Source: Pseudomonas jinjuensis
GTDB taxonomy: Bacteria > Pseudomonadota > Gammaproteobacteria > Pseudomonadales > Pseudomonadaceae
Direction of reading: 5' to 3'
NCBI RefSeq assembly: GCF_900103845.1
Contig: NZ_FNIJ01000002.1
Span: forward strand, 386,423 to 450,422
Length of the DNA: 64,000 nucleotides
The notes below the pieces were generated by a model. The model was given only the letters and a program-made list of their open reading frames with translations. It did no database searches and was not told where the DNA came from. Position numbers and translations under genes: made by a program. Below, in pieces: positions 49,710 to 58,086 of the stretch. Position 1 is the stretch's first letter. The number at the start of each line of letters is the position of its first letter.

Positions 49710-50860
49710 TTTAAGATTGGTGCTATATCGTGGATATCAAGTTTCGAAGGATAGTTTATCGATTGCGTTAGGTTTGAGTACTTCTCGGTATCGTTCAAGT
49801 AAAGACTCAAAATTTCGATCCATTGGTGTGGGTCTAGGCTCGCACAAATAGCTCCGGAAAGATAATGGTAGGAGATTCCCTGGCTTGCTAGAGGAGTGCC
49901 TAGTACTGGAACTTTGTTATAAAGGCTTTCGGCAACCTTTATATTTACACCTGCACCACTTTTTATAGGTGCAAGCGAAAAAAAGCAGTTGTTCCATACG
50001 TCTGAAATGTTTTCCACAAAACCATGAAAAACAATATTAGCCGGAGCATTTTCTGAGAAGCTATTGCTGTTTTTTCCGTACACATGTATTTGGAAGTTAT
50101 CAGGAAGAACTGGAGCTAGTTCATTCTTTATCCAATTGAATGCCTCGACGTTGGGCCACCAATCAAAGTTGGCAATAAAAGCAAGCTTTATAATTGGTGA
50201 TTGAGTATTGAATGCAGTATGTGTGCATGAATAATTGAATGAAGGTGGGATTGTAGTGACTTGTAGGCACGAGGACTTTCCTAAACTGTCTGCCAGACTT
50301 TTAAAATGTCTAGACTCAGTTTCAGAGATTGAAATAATTCCGTCAACAATTTCTGCTGTGTTTATTTCGAAACTCGAATAGGGGGTGCAATGCTCGGAAA
50401 GTTTGTAAATAAAGTTATTGTTAAGTCGCTGCTTGAAAAGGTCCGGCTCACAGTTGTGACTTATATGTAGTATTTTTACCTTGTCCCCATATTTTTTCCT
50501 TATCGTTTTCGCTGCATAGCAAAGTTCCAAGTGGTCGATAAATAATATGACTAGTTTGTCTTTGTTGCTGTGGCGAGAAATATGGGTTGATTCTATTTTT
50601 TCGATAAGTTCTTTGATGACTTTTTTGCTGTAGAAGTACGCTACCGGAAGCGGGAGGCGATATAGCATGGCGATTGGAAATGCCATCATCTTTCTTATGG
50701 TTTTATTCTTTATTCGGCTTATGTCGTAATAGTTAAGAATATCCAGATGGGTGGAGGAAGTTTTTAGTATATTCAAGATGCCTTGGGTAAACTTCGCGCC
50801 GCCATTGGTGGGTTCTTTGTGGTCGCCAAATGTCAAGAATAAATAATGGTGCGTCGTCAT
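49706..50860 (-). CDS. Glycosyltransferase, GT4-like
   Basis: 384 aa. Starts with THHYLFLTFGDHKEPTNGGAKFTQGIL; C-terminal domain has KLAFIANFDWWPNVEAFNWI, IVFHGFVENISDVW, FSLAPIKSGAGVNIKVAESLYNKVPVLGT. Same AT-rich composition as its neighbours. Translationally coupled to the following glycosyltransferase. Donor and linkage cannot be read. Confidence 0.8.
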   Translation of the reverse strand: MTTHHYLFLTFGDHKEPTNGGAKFTQGILNILKTSSTHLDILNYYDISRIKNKTIRKMMAFPIAMLYRLPLPVAYFYSKKVIKELIEKIESTHISRHSNKDKLVILFIDHLELCYAAKTIRKKYGDKVKILHISHNCEPDLFKQRLNNNFIYKLSEHCTPYSSFEINTAEIVDGIISISETESRHFKSLADSLGKSSCLQVTTIPPSFNYSCTHTAFNTQSPIIKLAFIANFDWWPNVEAFNWIKNELAPVLPDNFQIHVYGKNSNSFSENAPANIVFHGFVENISDVWNNCFFSLAPIKSGAGVNIKVAESLYNKVPVLGTPLASQGISYHYLSGAICASLDPHQWIEILSLYLNDTEKYSNLTQSINYPSKLDIHDIAPILK

Positions 50861-50939
50861 TCTAATGGTCTTCTTCTATCGGCATCAGAAGGGTTAAAGC
50901 TTTATAAAAACCAATTGAGTCAATGGTTGTATGTAAATG

Positions 50940-52148
50940 TTATCTTTGAGCTAGTCTGAGTTTTTCATTGTGCATGGATTGTGAGCTCTTTATTGCGTCC
51001 TGATTGGTAGGCTCGGAGAAAAATAGTAATATCCAGGCAGTAAAGAGCGTCAATGGTTGCAGGAAACTACCACTAGTGATGAAAATCAATGTAAATATTG
51101 GAAGACGCAAAGAAGGTTGTGCCATTCTCTTAATTGTTATCATCCACCATGCTAAGTAGGTTAGTGAGAATAATACGCCGTATTCCATTAAGGCTTTAAT
51201 AAGAGCTGGGTAATTGGCTTGGTTGCCTAGTTGCATTCTGTCCGATATTCCAGGGCCTGCACCGAACATGACTCCGAGAATGTCTAACTGGCCAAGCAGA
51301 TTGAAGTAGTTTAGGAAGGGGGCGATAAATCTTATATGGGCACTACTTCCTTGGTTGTTGAATTCCGCTATACGATTTAAAAGGTACTCGTTAGTGAGAA
51401 ACAGTGTGAGCGGGCCTATAGTGGCGAATGAAATAATGATTAATTTTCGTCCCAGCCCAATGCTTGATGTTAGGAACAGGCCAATGAGCCACGATCCAAG
51501 AATCATGAATCCTGTTCCTGAGTATGAGGTGAGAATTCCTATGGAAAAAGCTGCTAAAAAGTGAAGTCTTTTTTTGTTATGAACTTCAATAATGAAAAAA
51601 ATTGCTAAAAATTGCGAGAAAAATGAAGGTTCTAGAAGAGTGAATCCGTTGGATTTATAGATTCCGCTTCCATAGTTCGTCTCGTAAGAGTAGTTGTACC
51701 CAGCCAGGATAAAATCCTCTGGAAATATATTTCTTACATCATAAAAGCTCAGTCCAAATGATTGGAAAAGTGATTGCCCTATTCCCGCTAGACAAAAAAG
51801 AATGCCAATATTTGGTATTTTGGAGATTAATTGGCGAGGGTTCTTGGGGGAAATAAAAAATATTAAATAGATGACAAGAAAGTACAAAAAGGAAAGGGTG
51901 GAGATTTTGTCAGGGCTTTCTATTACTGAAATCATATATGAGGTTATTGCGAGAAAATAAGCGACGATAAGTAGTTTGTCTCCTTTAAGTTTGGCGGTTT
52001 TGGATGCCAAAAGAGCTGTTGCTATTAATGAGAATAGCAGTGCAATTATTGGTATGTTGCTTATTTCGGGTATGCAGATTTGTTGGAATGCCAATAGTGA
52101 GAAGATTGATGCTGTGAATAATGCATTTAGTATTTTGCTATTTTTCAA
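50940..52148 (-). CDS. wzy: O-antigen/exopolysaccharide polymerase (Wzy-like)
   Basis: 402 aa membrane protein, about 10-12 hydrophobic segments, with a long polar loop near residues 130-170 (FEDVRNIFPEDFILAGYNYSYETN-like region) before GIYKSNGFTLLEPSFFSQFLAIF, typical of Wzy/WaaL-type proteins. No sequence signature beyond topology; assignment rests on topology and its place between glycosyltransferases and Wzx. Confidence 0.72.
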   Translation of the reverse strand: MKNSKILNALFTASIFSLLAFQQICIPEISNIPIIALLFSLIATALLASKTAKLKGDKLLIVAYFLAITSYMISVIESPDKISTLSFLYFLVIYLIFFISPKNPRQLISKIPNIGILFCLAGIGQSLFQSFGLSFYDVRNIFPEDFILAGYNYSYETNYGSGIYKSNGFTLLEPSFFSQFLAIFFIIEVHNKKRLHFLAAFSIGILTSYSGTGFMILGSWLIGLFLTSSIGLGRKLIIISFATIGPLTLFLTNEYLLNRIAEFNNQGSSAHIRFIAPFLNYFNLLGQLDILGVMFGAGPGISDRMQLGNQANYPALIKALMEYGVLFSLTYLAWWMITIKRMAQPSLRLPIFTLIFITSGSFLQPLTLFTAWILLFFSEPTNQDAIKSSQSMHNEKLRLAQR

Positions 52149-52234
52149 TTTGGATTGACAATCTGCTGGGCTGGTTAATGGATAGAGGCTCTATAGCTGT
52201 TTACAGCTTGCTCTTTGGTCGTGTGAGGTCGTAT

Positions 52235-53287
52235 TTACAGTTTTAGGATTTTTTTAATTGTTGGGATTGCGGATTCAAAATTGAATTTGTTTTCTTCGCT
52301 AAGAATGTTTTGATATTTTGGGGTGAGACCGACAGCTTTGATGTAGCAGGCTGGGTCGTGTGCGACCACCATGCATGGAATATTAAGTTCGTTGCTGTCG
52401 TAGAAGAGGCTGGAATAGTCAGTAATTACAAGAGCGTACTTGTTAATTGATTCATATATATCAATGGATGTATCGAGAATATACGGATGGAGTAGGTCAA
52501 TGGATTTGATGCTTTCAGAGTCTATCGGGTGTGGTCGAATTACCAAAACGATGTCATGTTTCTTTAGGAAATCAGAGATGATTTTGCTAAAAACTCTGGT
52601 TTTCTCCAGTGTATCTTTAATATTGGATCCTGGAATTTGCATGCGATGGGTGGGGGCATATAATATTTCGAGACGTTTTTCTTGTTTTTTGCTGAATGTG
52701 TTTCTTGCTTGTTTTTCAATTTTAATTTTCGGATTTGGTATGGAGAAGAATCTTTTGTAGTCGTCTTCAAGTGATTTTTCTGGACAAACTACGGTATCGC
52801 AATGCATGTAATATGCGTATTTGAATACTTTATAGTAAATAGTCAGTATTCTTCTTCTGAGCACGCTTTTGTTCTTCCAATCGCTCGGTGGCCCGATCTC
52901 TTTCAGCGGGACGCCATGCCATAGATTTATTATCTTTGAGCCCATTATCAGCATGGGTACAAAGTCAAATATTGAATGTGTGAAATACGCTTCTTTGGCA
53001 GTAAGTTGGAGATAAATTCCCCGGAGGGAGTAAGCATAAATTGGACGAGGCGTTATTGTGGCGCTTTTGCAGAGTTCTTTGTTTTTTGTTATCCAGCGCC
53101 GATTGTTTATAGGGGTGTTCAAGAATAGGTATTTTGCATTGTCCGCAATTTGGTAGCCACTCATGGAAGAGAAGATTTTTATATTTTTATTCTTGGGGGT
53201 CAGTTTCGAAAGCAGCGCGATCGGCCAAAGGAGTGGATAAATTGCTTTAATGAAGAGTGATCTTTTATGGAAATTATTGTAGTTCAT
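52235..53287 (-). CDS. CDP-glycerol glycerophosphotransferase-like protein
   Basis: 350 aa GT-B enzyme of the Glyphos_transf family. Key motifs: NLWHGVPLKEIG near residue 120, LEILYAPTHRMQ near 215, LVIRPHPIDSES near 250 and VITDYSSLFYDSNEL near 295. Relatives move glycerol phosphate or other polyol phosphates from CDP carriers. N-terminal part is short and basic/hydrophobic, suggesting membrane contact. Its partner is probably the cytidylyltransferase-like fusion 2 kb upstream in the operon. Confidence 0.82.
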   Translation of the reverse strand: MNYNNFHKRSLFIKAIYPLLWPIALLSKLTPKNKNIKIFSSMSGYQIADNAKYLFLNTPINNRRWITKNKELCKSATITPRPIYAYSLRGIYLQLTAKEAYFTHSIFDFVPMLIMGSKIINLWHGVPLKEIGPPSDWKNKSVLRRRILTIYYKVFKYAYYMHCDTVVCPEKSLEDDYKRFFSIPNPKIKIEKQARNTFSKKQEKRLEILYAPTHRMQIPGSNIKDTLEKTRVFSKIISDFLKKHDIVLVIRPHPIDSESIKSIDLLHPYILDTSIDIYESINKYALVITDYSSLFYDSNELNIPCMVVAHDPACYIKAVGLTPKYQNILSEENKFNFESAIPTIKKILKL

Positions 53288-54516
53288 GCTATTTCTCGGG
53301 TGATCAGTTCTCGAGACTTTTTGATTCGTATTAGCAGTACAATTGTTTCAACTATTAATACGGTTGCGGCAATGTGAGTTGCAAAAGTCATTTTCATGAG
53401 GAAGCATGCCGCAAGAAGAATAGCCTGGATTAAGCCGGCGATTATAACGCTAATATTCGCTATGCGTACCTCGCCAAAGGCTCCCAGCATTGGATAGCCT
53501 AATAGTATTGATGGCGCCGTTATAGTAAAGATAATCATAAAAAGAACTAGCGTGCTATAGCTCGCTATGTACTCGGCGCCAAAGATTGTTTTTAGCCAGA
53601 ATTCGCCAGTTAGAATTCCAAATATTAGACCAGATAGACTAATCAATACGGTTGCTTTTATTATTTTTAGAAGCAGCTTTATGTTTCTGCTCTTCACCAT
53701 GTAAGGATAGAGGGCCTGCGAGATAGGCGTGATTAAAGATTGGGCGGCCTTATATAGCTGTTCTGCTGCTGAGTAGTACGCAACTTGAATTGGCGAAGAG
53801 ACTAGGCCAAGAAAAAAAGCCCCGCCCGCGGTGTAGGTGGCAACTGCCGCGCGTGACCAGAAGTATTCGGTAGAGTCCTTAAAGGTTTGCCTGACATAAT
53901 TCCAACCGCACCATTCTGGCCAGTACCCTAGACGATACATTAGGCCCATGCCAATCACGGCGGCAGAAATGTTGGCAATTCCATTAGCAACAGCCACCAT
54001 GTAGTTGTCATCCGGACCGGATACCCAAAGAATAACCATAAGCAAATACAAGGTGCGTGCAAGTGCAGTGTATATAGTAATAAAACCCATGCGCTCAATC
54101 CCCTGGAAGAACCAGATAGGCTGGAAGGTTTGCCCAATAATCGGGAGTATAAGCAGCAAAAAATAGAGGTGATATTCTGAATATTTATCTTGTAGCAGCA
54201 AGAATGCTGAAGCTAATACAATCACCGGGATGAGCAAGAGCGCTTTGCATGTCATTACAGCTCCCGCTATCTTGCGAAGCGCAATTGAATCTCCTGAATG
54301 TTTTGCAATCTGGTACGTTGCGGAGAGACTAAAACCATAGTCAGTAATTATGCACGCGATTTGTACTATGGTTAATCCAAATGCGATTATGCCATATACT
54401 GATAATCCAAGGGTCCGCGTCAAATATGGAATTAGCAGGAATGGTAGTATGTAATTAGCGATTTGAATTATTAATAGAGCGCTAGCGTTGCTGAATAGTA
54501 AGCGATGGCTTTGCAT
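53284..54516 (-). CDS. wzx: Polysaccharide flippase (Wzx-like)
   Basis: 410 aa, about 12 membrane segments, MOP/PST superfamily. Typical start SNASALLIIQIANYILPFLLIPYL, then LTRTLGLSVYGIIAF; mid-protein AYYSAAEQLYKAAQSLITPISQALYPYM is the RfbX/Wzx signature. Flips lipid-linked repeat units before Wzy polymerises them. Overlaps the next gene by 4 bases. Confidence 0.88.
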   Translation of the reverse strand: MQSHRLLFSNASALLIIQIANYILPFLLIPYLTRTLGLSVYGIIAFGLTIVQIACIITDYGFSLSATYQIAKHSGDSIALRKIAGAVMTCKALLLIPVIVLASAFLLLQDKYSEYHLYFLLLILPIIGQTFQPIWFFQGIERMGFITIYTALARTLYLLMVILWVSGPDDNYMVAVANGIANISAAVIGMGLMYRLGYWPEWCGWNYVRQTFKDSTEYFWSRAAVATYTAGGAFFLGLVSSPIQVAYYSAAEQLYKAAQSLITPISQALYPYMVKSRNIKLLLKIIKATVLISLSGLIFGILTGEFWLKTIFGAEYIASYSTLVLFMIIFTITAPSILLGYPMLGAFGEVRIANISVIIAGLIQAILLAACFLMKMTFATHIAATVLIVETIVLLIRIKKSRELITREIA

Positions 54517-55211
54517 TGATTGGTCTTGGTTTTAGGAGTGCCGTATTGTTTTTAGGTTCTGATGGATGTGGTCTTTAGGGGGGGCGGATTATTATATTTC
54601 TAGCCTGTAAACGGAAGTTGGTAGGCTTTATTTAAGGTTTCGCTACTGAAAACTGTGTCTTCAGACTGATGTTCTTCCCGAACTTGCAGTGTCAGAAACC
54701 AGAACGCACTTGATGGGCTCTTCACGCTGTATCCAAAATATTTCTGGTGTAATGAAAAGGCAAGGATCTCAGTAGTATGCTAATAATAGATGAGGGAAGA
54801 TGCTCTCGACCTTGCAACCTTCTCAGTCCGTTGATAAAAGTTCTGGCTAGTCCTGTCTGTTCGCCGTGCAGTGCGTGTTCGTCAAAATAATCTGTCTTCT
54901 AAATATTTTTTAATTTTATAAATTATTGAATGGCCAAGCTAAAATCAGTAAATACGCACGAAGTCTGGGGGATAGATAAGTACGATGAAGATATGCCAAA
55001 GAGCGAAATTCCAAATGGTTTTTTGAGGTTTGGAATTAAGATGAGGGTAAGTGCGTGACTACTAATTTTATCCAAGGTGAGGTGCTGGAGTTTAGTGCTA
55101 AAATCTGCGAGAGCTTAATCATTTAATCTCTTCTATTTTGCTGAAAAAATTTTATAGAGATTAATGAGGGGCTATGCTTGATGCCGAGCCCCTCTTAGAA
55201 TCATTAGCGGG
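54517..55211 (-). other. Gene-free AT-rich gap between wzx and the nucleotidyltransferase gene
   Basis: 695 bases without a supported gene. On the minus strand a perfect TATAAT lies at 54591-54596, 75 bases before wzx, but without a good -35. A stretch of about 58 codons (54765-54900, minus strand) reads without stops but has no start, and may be a relic. The breakpoint nature of this gap suggests cassette assembly. Confidence 0.4.
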
Positions 55212-56702
55212 TTATAGATCGGAAATTGAATTTAGTACAAAGTCTGGTTGTGTTTCCGAAAGCTCCAGTTGGTCTCTTGTGCTTTCTCCCGTAAGTACTA
55301 GCATGCTTAGAGTATTGATTTTTTTGGCCATCAAAATATCTGTGTGCAAGCGGTCGCCTATTATTATTGTTTTATCGGAAATAAGGTTTCTAGATTTAAT
55401 AATAAAATCAATCATGTCCTTTGATGGTTTTCCAAATACTTTCTTTGGTGACTTTCCAGTTGTGAGTCGAATCATTTCTAATGTTGCCCCAATGTCAGGA
55501 ATGGGGCCATATTCCGAGGGGCAGAACATATCACAATGAGTGGCTAGAATATCTGTTCCTTCATTTATGTATTTGCAGGCTGTGATAAGTTTCTGGTAGT
55601 TCAGTTCGGTGTCATAACCGAGTACAACGTACTCGGGAGTTGCTGAGTCAATTTGAAAGCCTTCATCAAGAAGAGTTTTTTTCAGACTATTAGTTCCAAG
55701 AACATGAATGCTCGTAACACGTTCTTTATGTAGGTATTGAACCAGGGCGTCCGTAGACAGAATTATTTGAGAGGAAGAGGTTTCTATTCCAAATTGCTTA
55801 AGGCGCTCAATGTAATCGATTTTGCTTTTTGATGAGTTATTTGAAAGGAAAAATACATTCTTTCCGTTTTCTTGTAGTTTCTGTATTGTTTTTGCGGCCC
55901 CTTCTATAGGGGAGTTTCCCACATAAACGGTACCATCCAGATCAAAAAAGAAATTTTCTACTTCGCCAATCTTTTTATCAAGGTTGGAGAATTTTCTGTC
56001 GGAAAGCGCCAGATCCTCGTAATTATCAATTTCGACCCAATCAAGTCCTGAGATGTCGCAAGGGGCGAATTGAAGTCTTTCTTGCTGGAATAGACGCTGC
56101 ATGGCAACTTCAGTCCAGTCTTTGAGATTTTTTTCTTCTTCAATTATTCGGGTGATTTCCTGGAGAAATACTTCAGATGCTGAGGCTGAAAATTTATAAA
56201 AATCAATAGAGCAACCATAGGATTCAGTCTCTGGAATTTTCTTTGATATATCCGAAATCGTTCCGTTGTCACGGACGCTAATTTTCATGGACTCGTCATT
56301 GAAAATTGTCCTATCTACAGCGATCGCATCACTTGCTTGGTTTTCTAATAGTTTCTTGACGATCTGTCTGTCGATACTGAGGTCTGCGTTATTTAATATG
56401 AATGATTTTCCGGCTATGTGGTTCTTTGTGAGATACAAAGAATACATATTGTTTGTTGTTTCGTAGTCCGGGTTCTCTATGATTGTTATTTGGATGTCTT
56501 TTATGTGCTTGCAATACTCTTTTATCGCAGAGCCTTCGTAGCCGACTACGATAACAACTTCACTAAATCCAGCTTCGATGTAGGAATCGATCTGATATTG
56601 AAGGACCGGCTTTCCGGCGGTGGTTACAAGGCATTTGGGTTTGGAGTTTGTCATTGGGCGAAGGCGAGAGCCAACTCCAGCGGCAAGTATTATTCCAATC
56701 AT
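55212..56702 (-). CDS. Nucleotidyltransferase-HAD phosphatase fusion (CTP:phosphopolyol type, inferred)
   Basis: 496 aa. Residues 1-235: LicC/GCT-like nucleotidyltransferase (IILAAGVGSRLRPMTNSKPKCL, then VVIVVGYEGSAI, FILNNADLSIDR). Residues 245-496: HAD-IIA phosphatase (FFFDLDGTVYVGN near 250, FFLSNNSSKSK, VFGKPSKDM, IIIGDRLHTDI near 447). Such fusions occur in capsule loci. Together with the CDP-glycerol transferase-like gene it probably makes an activated phosphoglycerol or polyol. First gene after the ops leader; RBS AGGACGAG. Confidence 0.8.
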   Translation of the reverse strand: MIGIILAAGVGSRLRPMTNSKPKCLVTTAGKPVLQYQIDSYIEAGFSEVVIVVGYEGSAIKEYCKHIKDIQITIIENPDYETTNNMYSLYLTKNHIAGKSFILNNADLSIDRQIVKKLLENQASDAIAVDRTIFNDESMKISVRDNGTISDISKKIPETESYGCSIDFYKFSASASEVFLQEITRIIEEEKNLKDWTEVAMQRLFQQERLQFAPCDISGLDWVEIDNYEDLALSDRKFSNLDKKIGEVENFFFDLDGTVYVGNSPIEGAAKTIQKLQENGKNVFFLSNNSSKSKIDYIERLKQFGIETSSSQIILSTDALVQYLHKERVTSIHVLGTNSLKKTLLDEGFQIDSATPEYVVLGYDTELNYQKLITACKYINEGTDILATHCDMFCPSEYGPIPDIGATLEMIRLTTGKSPKKVFGKPSKDMIDFIIKSRNLISDKTIIIGDRLHTDILMAKKINTLSMLVLTGESTRDQLELSETQPDFVLNSISDL

Positions 56703-56768
56703 TTTCTCGTCCTGGTGCGAATGTTTTGGCTAGAATGGTTAGATGGAAGGGGCGAAAGCTGAAAGAGT

Positions 56769-56797
56769 TTTTAAGAATAAAGTATTCGTATTGTCAA
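56769..56797 (-). promoter_or_regulatory. Candidate sigma-70 promoter inside the ops leader
   Basis: On the minus strand TTGACA (56792-56797) and TTAAAA (56769-56774) are 17 bp apart, downstream of the ops element and 67 bases before the first structural gene. The -35 is perfect, the -10 weak. Transcripts from here would miss ops and so be RfaH-independent. Confidence 0.4.
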
Positions 56798-56904
56798 TAC
56801 TTGTAGTTTGTCGCCGCGAAGCTTTGACAAAAAATCAAGCTAGGAGCTGTTCTGATTTGAACGATAGAAAACGCTCCGAAGTAGAGGCTGCTTTGATAGC
56901 TGGA

Positions 56905-56916
56905 CACGCTACCGCC
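56905..56916 (-). promoter_or_regulatory. ops element (RfaH recruitment site)
   Basis: GGCGGTAGCGTG on the minus strand, an exact match to the 12-base core of the enterobacterial ops/JUMPstart element (GGCGGTAGYNT). The preceding bases, CCTGG, also resemble JUMPstart (CCAGG). It lies 203 bases before the first structural gene and 575 bases downstream of the RfaH-like gene end, on the same strand. Confidence 0.85.
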
Positions 56917-57293
56917 CCAGGATTGAAGGTCAATTTCCTGAGGACGCAAATCTATCGGCAGGGGAGGTGGCGAGACTCGACCGGCTTGTGGCCAGAAACG
57001 AAGACTTGCCCAAGGTGAAGGAGGGAAGCGAGAGATACTGCGCGTTCTTCCTTGACCTCTCATCCTTTTGCACTTCTCGGAGTGCTTGATGGTCTACAGC
57101 GCAATGCAGCATGTAACTTTTAGATTGTACGTAACTGGACCTGAAATGTGAAGGCGGTCACTATTCTATGGCCAGGCGAAAAGCCTGATTTAGAGCGGTT
57201 GGCTGGATGCTGATGTGGCTATCCGACGAAGTGTCCGGTTGGGCGGTGGATGTGTTTTTTACAAGCCGGTTTTCGTGTTTTTCTGTTTTCTGG

Positions 57294-57313
57294 ATCCCTG
57301 CGTTCGCGGGGAT
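57294..57313. repeat. Small palindrome ATCCCTGCG-TT-CGCGGGGAT
   Basis: Nine-base arms around TT, with one G-T type mismatch; resembles the short CCCGCG-TT-CGCGGG dispersed palindromes of proteobacteria. Ends the tandem repeat block at its rfaH-distal side. Confidence 0.55.
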
Positions 57314-57451
57314 GACGGTGCGATAGAGGGGGGCGCATTAGCGGATGGCGGTGTGATAGGAGGTGACGGTGCAATAAGGGATGTCGATGCAATAGTTGGG
57401 GGCGGTGCAGTAAGGAGTGACGGCGCGGTAGGGGATGGCAGCGCAACAGGG
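57311..57451. repeat. 18-bp degenerate tandem repeats, C-rich on the transcribed strand
   Basis: Units begin at 57311, 57344, 57362, 57380, 57398, 57416 and 57434 (consensus like GATGACGGTGCAATAGGG), with one 15-base unit at 57329. The minus-strand RNA is C-rich and G-poor (each unit like CUAUUGCACCGUCAUC), a pattern of Rho-loading sites. It follows the rfaH stop by 41 bases. In the 789-base gap 56703-57491 I see only this, the palindrome, ops and the candidate promoter. Confidence 0.8.
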
Positions 57452-57491
57452 GAGTGAGGCGCGCGAGAGGAAGTACCTGCGGCTTGTATCT

Positions 57492-58001
57492 TCAGTGGTA
57501 ACTGGCAACTTGCCTCAATGGAACGCTGACCACGGTTTCTCGCTGCAGGATATTGAGCAACAACAGAACCCGCTCTTCGCCATCTTTCGCCAGAAATATG
57601 GCGTCAATATGCTGGAAGGCTTCATTGTTAATTATTACTTTGTCGCCTTCAGTGAATACCGGTGCGGGCTCGAAGATAGTCCTGTTTTGCAGTCGCTCGA
57701 TAACTTCCGTAGGCACTGGGATCGGCTGGTTGCCAAAACTGACGATCTGGTTGACCCCGCGCGTCGAGCGGATCGGTAGCCAGTTGTCTTCGACCCTGTC
57801 CAGATGAATGAACAGGTAACCGGGGAAGAGCGGTTCGCTGCGAAGTTGCAGTTTTCCCCTGCTCAGGCGTTCCACGCAGTGTTCCGGCAGCAGGCAGGTG
57901 TAACCCTGGCGCTCCAGGTGTTCCAGCGCTCGCTGGTCCTGGCGGGGTTTGCATTGAACGAGGTACCAGCGCTTCGCACTGCCACCGGTAACGCATTGCA
58001 T
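57492..58001 (-). CDS. rfaH: RfaH-type transcription antiterminator (NusG family)
   Basis: 169 aa NusG paralogue. N-terminal NGN domain: KRWYLVQCKPRQDQRALEHLERQGY, EPLFPGYLFIHLD and STRGVNQIVSFGNQP. C-terminal KOW-like part: FTEGDKVIINNEAFQHIDAIF, then REERVLLLLNILQRE-like. Length and lack of the NusG insertion favour RfaH over housekeeping NusG. It sits in the same operon as wzb-wzc, upstream of the ops site, so it would act in cis on the genes that follow. Confidence 0.9.
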   Translation of the reverse strand: MQCVTGGSAKRWYLVQCKPRQDQRALEHLERQGYTCLLPEHCVERLSRGKLQLRSEPLFPGYLFIHLDRVEDNWLPIRSTRGVNQIVSFGNQPIPVPTEVIERLQNRTIFEPAPVFTEGDKVIINNEAFQHIDAIFLAKDGEERVLLLLNILQRETVVSVPLRQVASYH

Positions 58002-58056
58002 GGGGCCTCACTTGCAGGACCGCCATCGATCCTGCGCCATCTCTTGGGGAGCGTGG

Positions 58057-58080
58057 CCGGGGTAGGAGGAACTACCCCGG
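58057..58080 (-). terminator. Hairpin between wzc and rfaH
   Basis: Perfect 9-bp stem CCGGGGTAG / CTACCCCGG with a 6-base loop, 6 bases after the wzc stop on the transcribed strand. No U-run, so it is a weak terminator or processing site that could reduce rfaH expression. Confidence 0.45.
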
Positions 58081-58086
58081 TTGGGT

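Noticed and set aside
56743..57063. Short frames on both strands in the ops leader
   Set aside because: No ribosome-binding site or recognisable protein; the region is better explained as leader RNA with ops.
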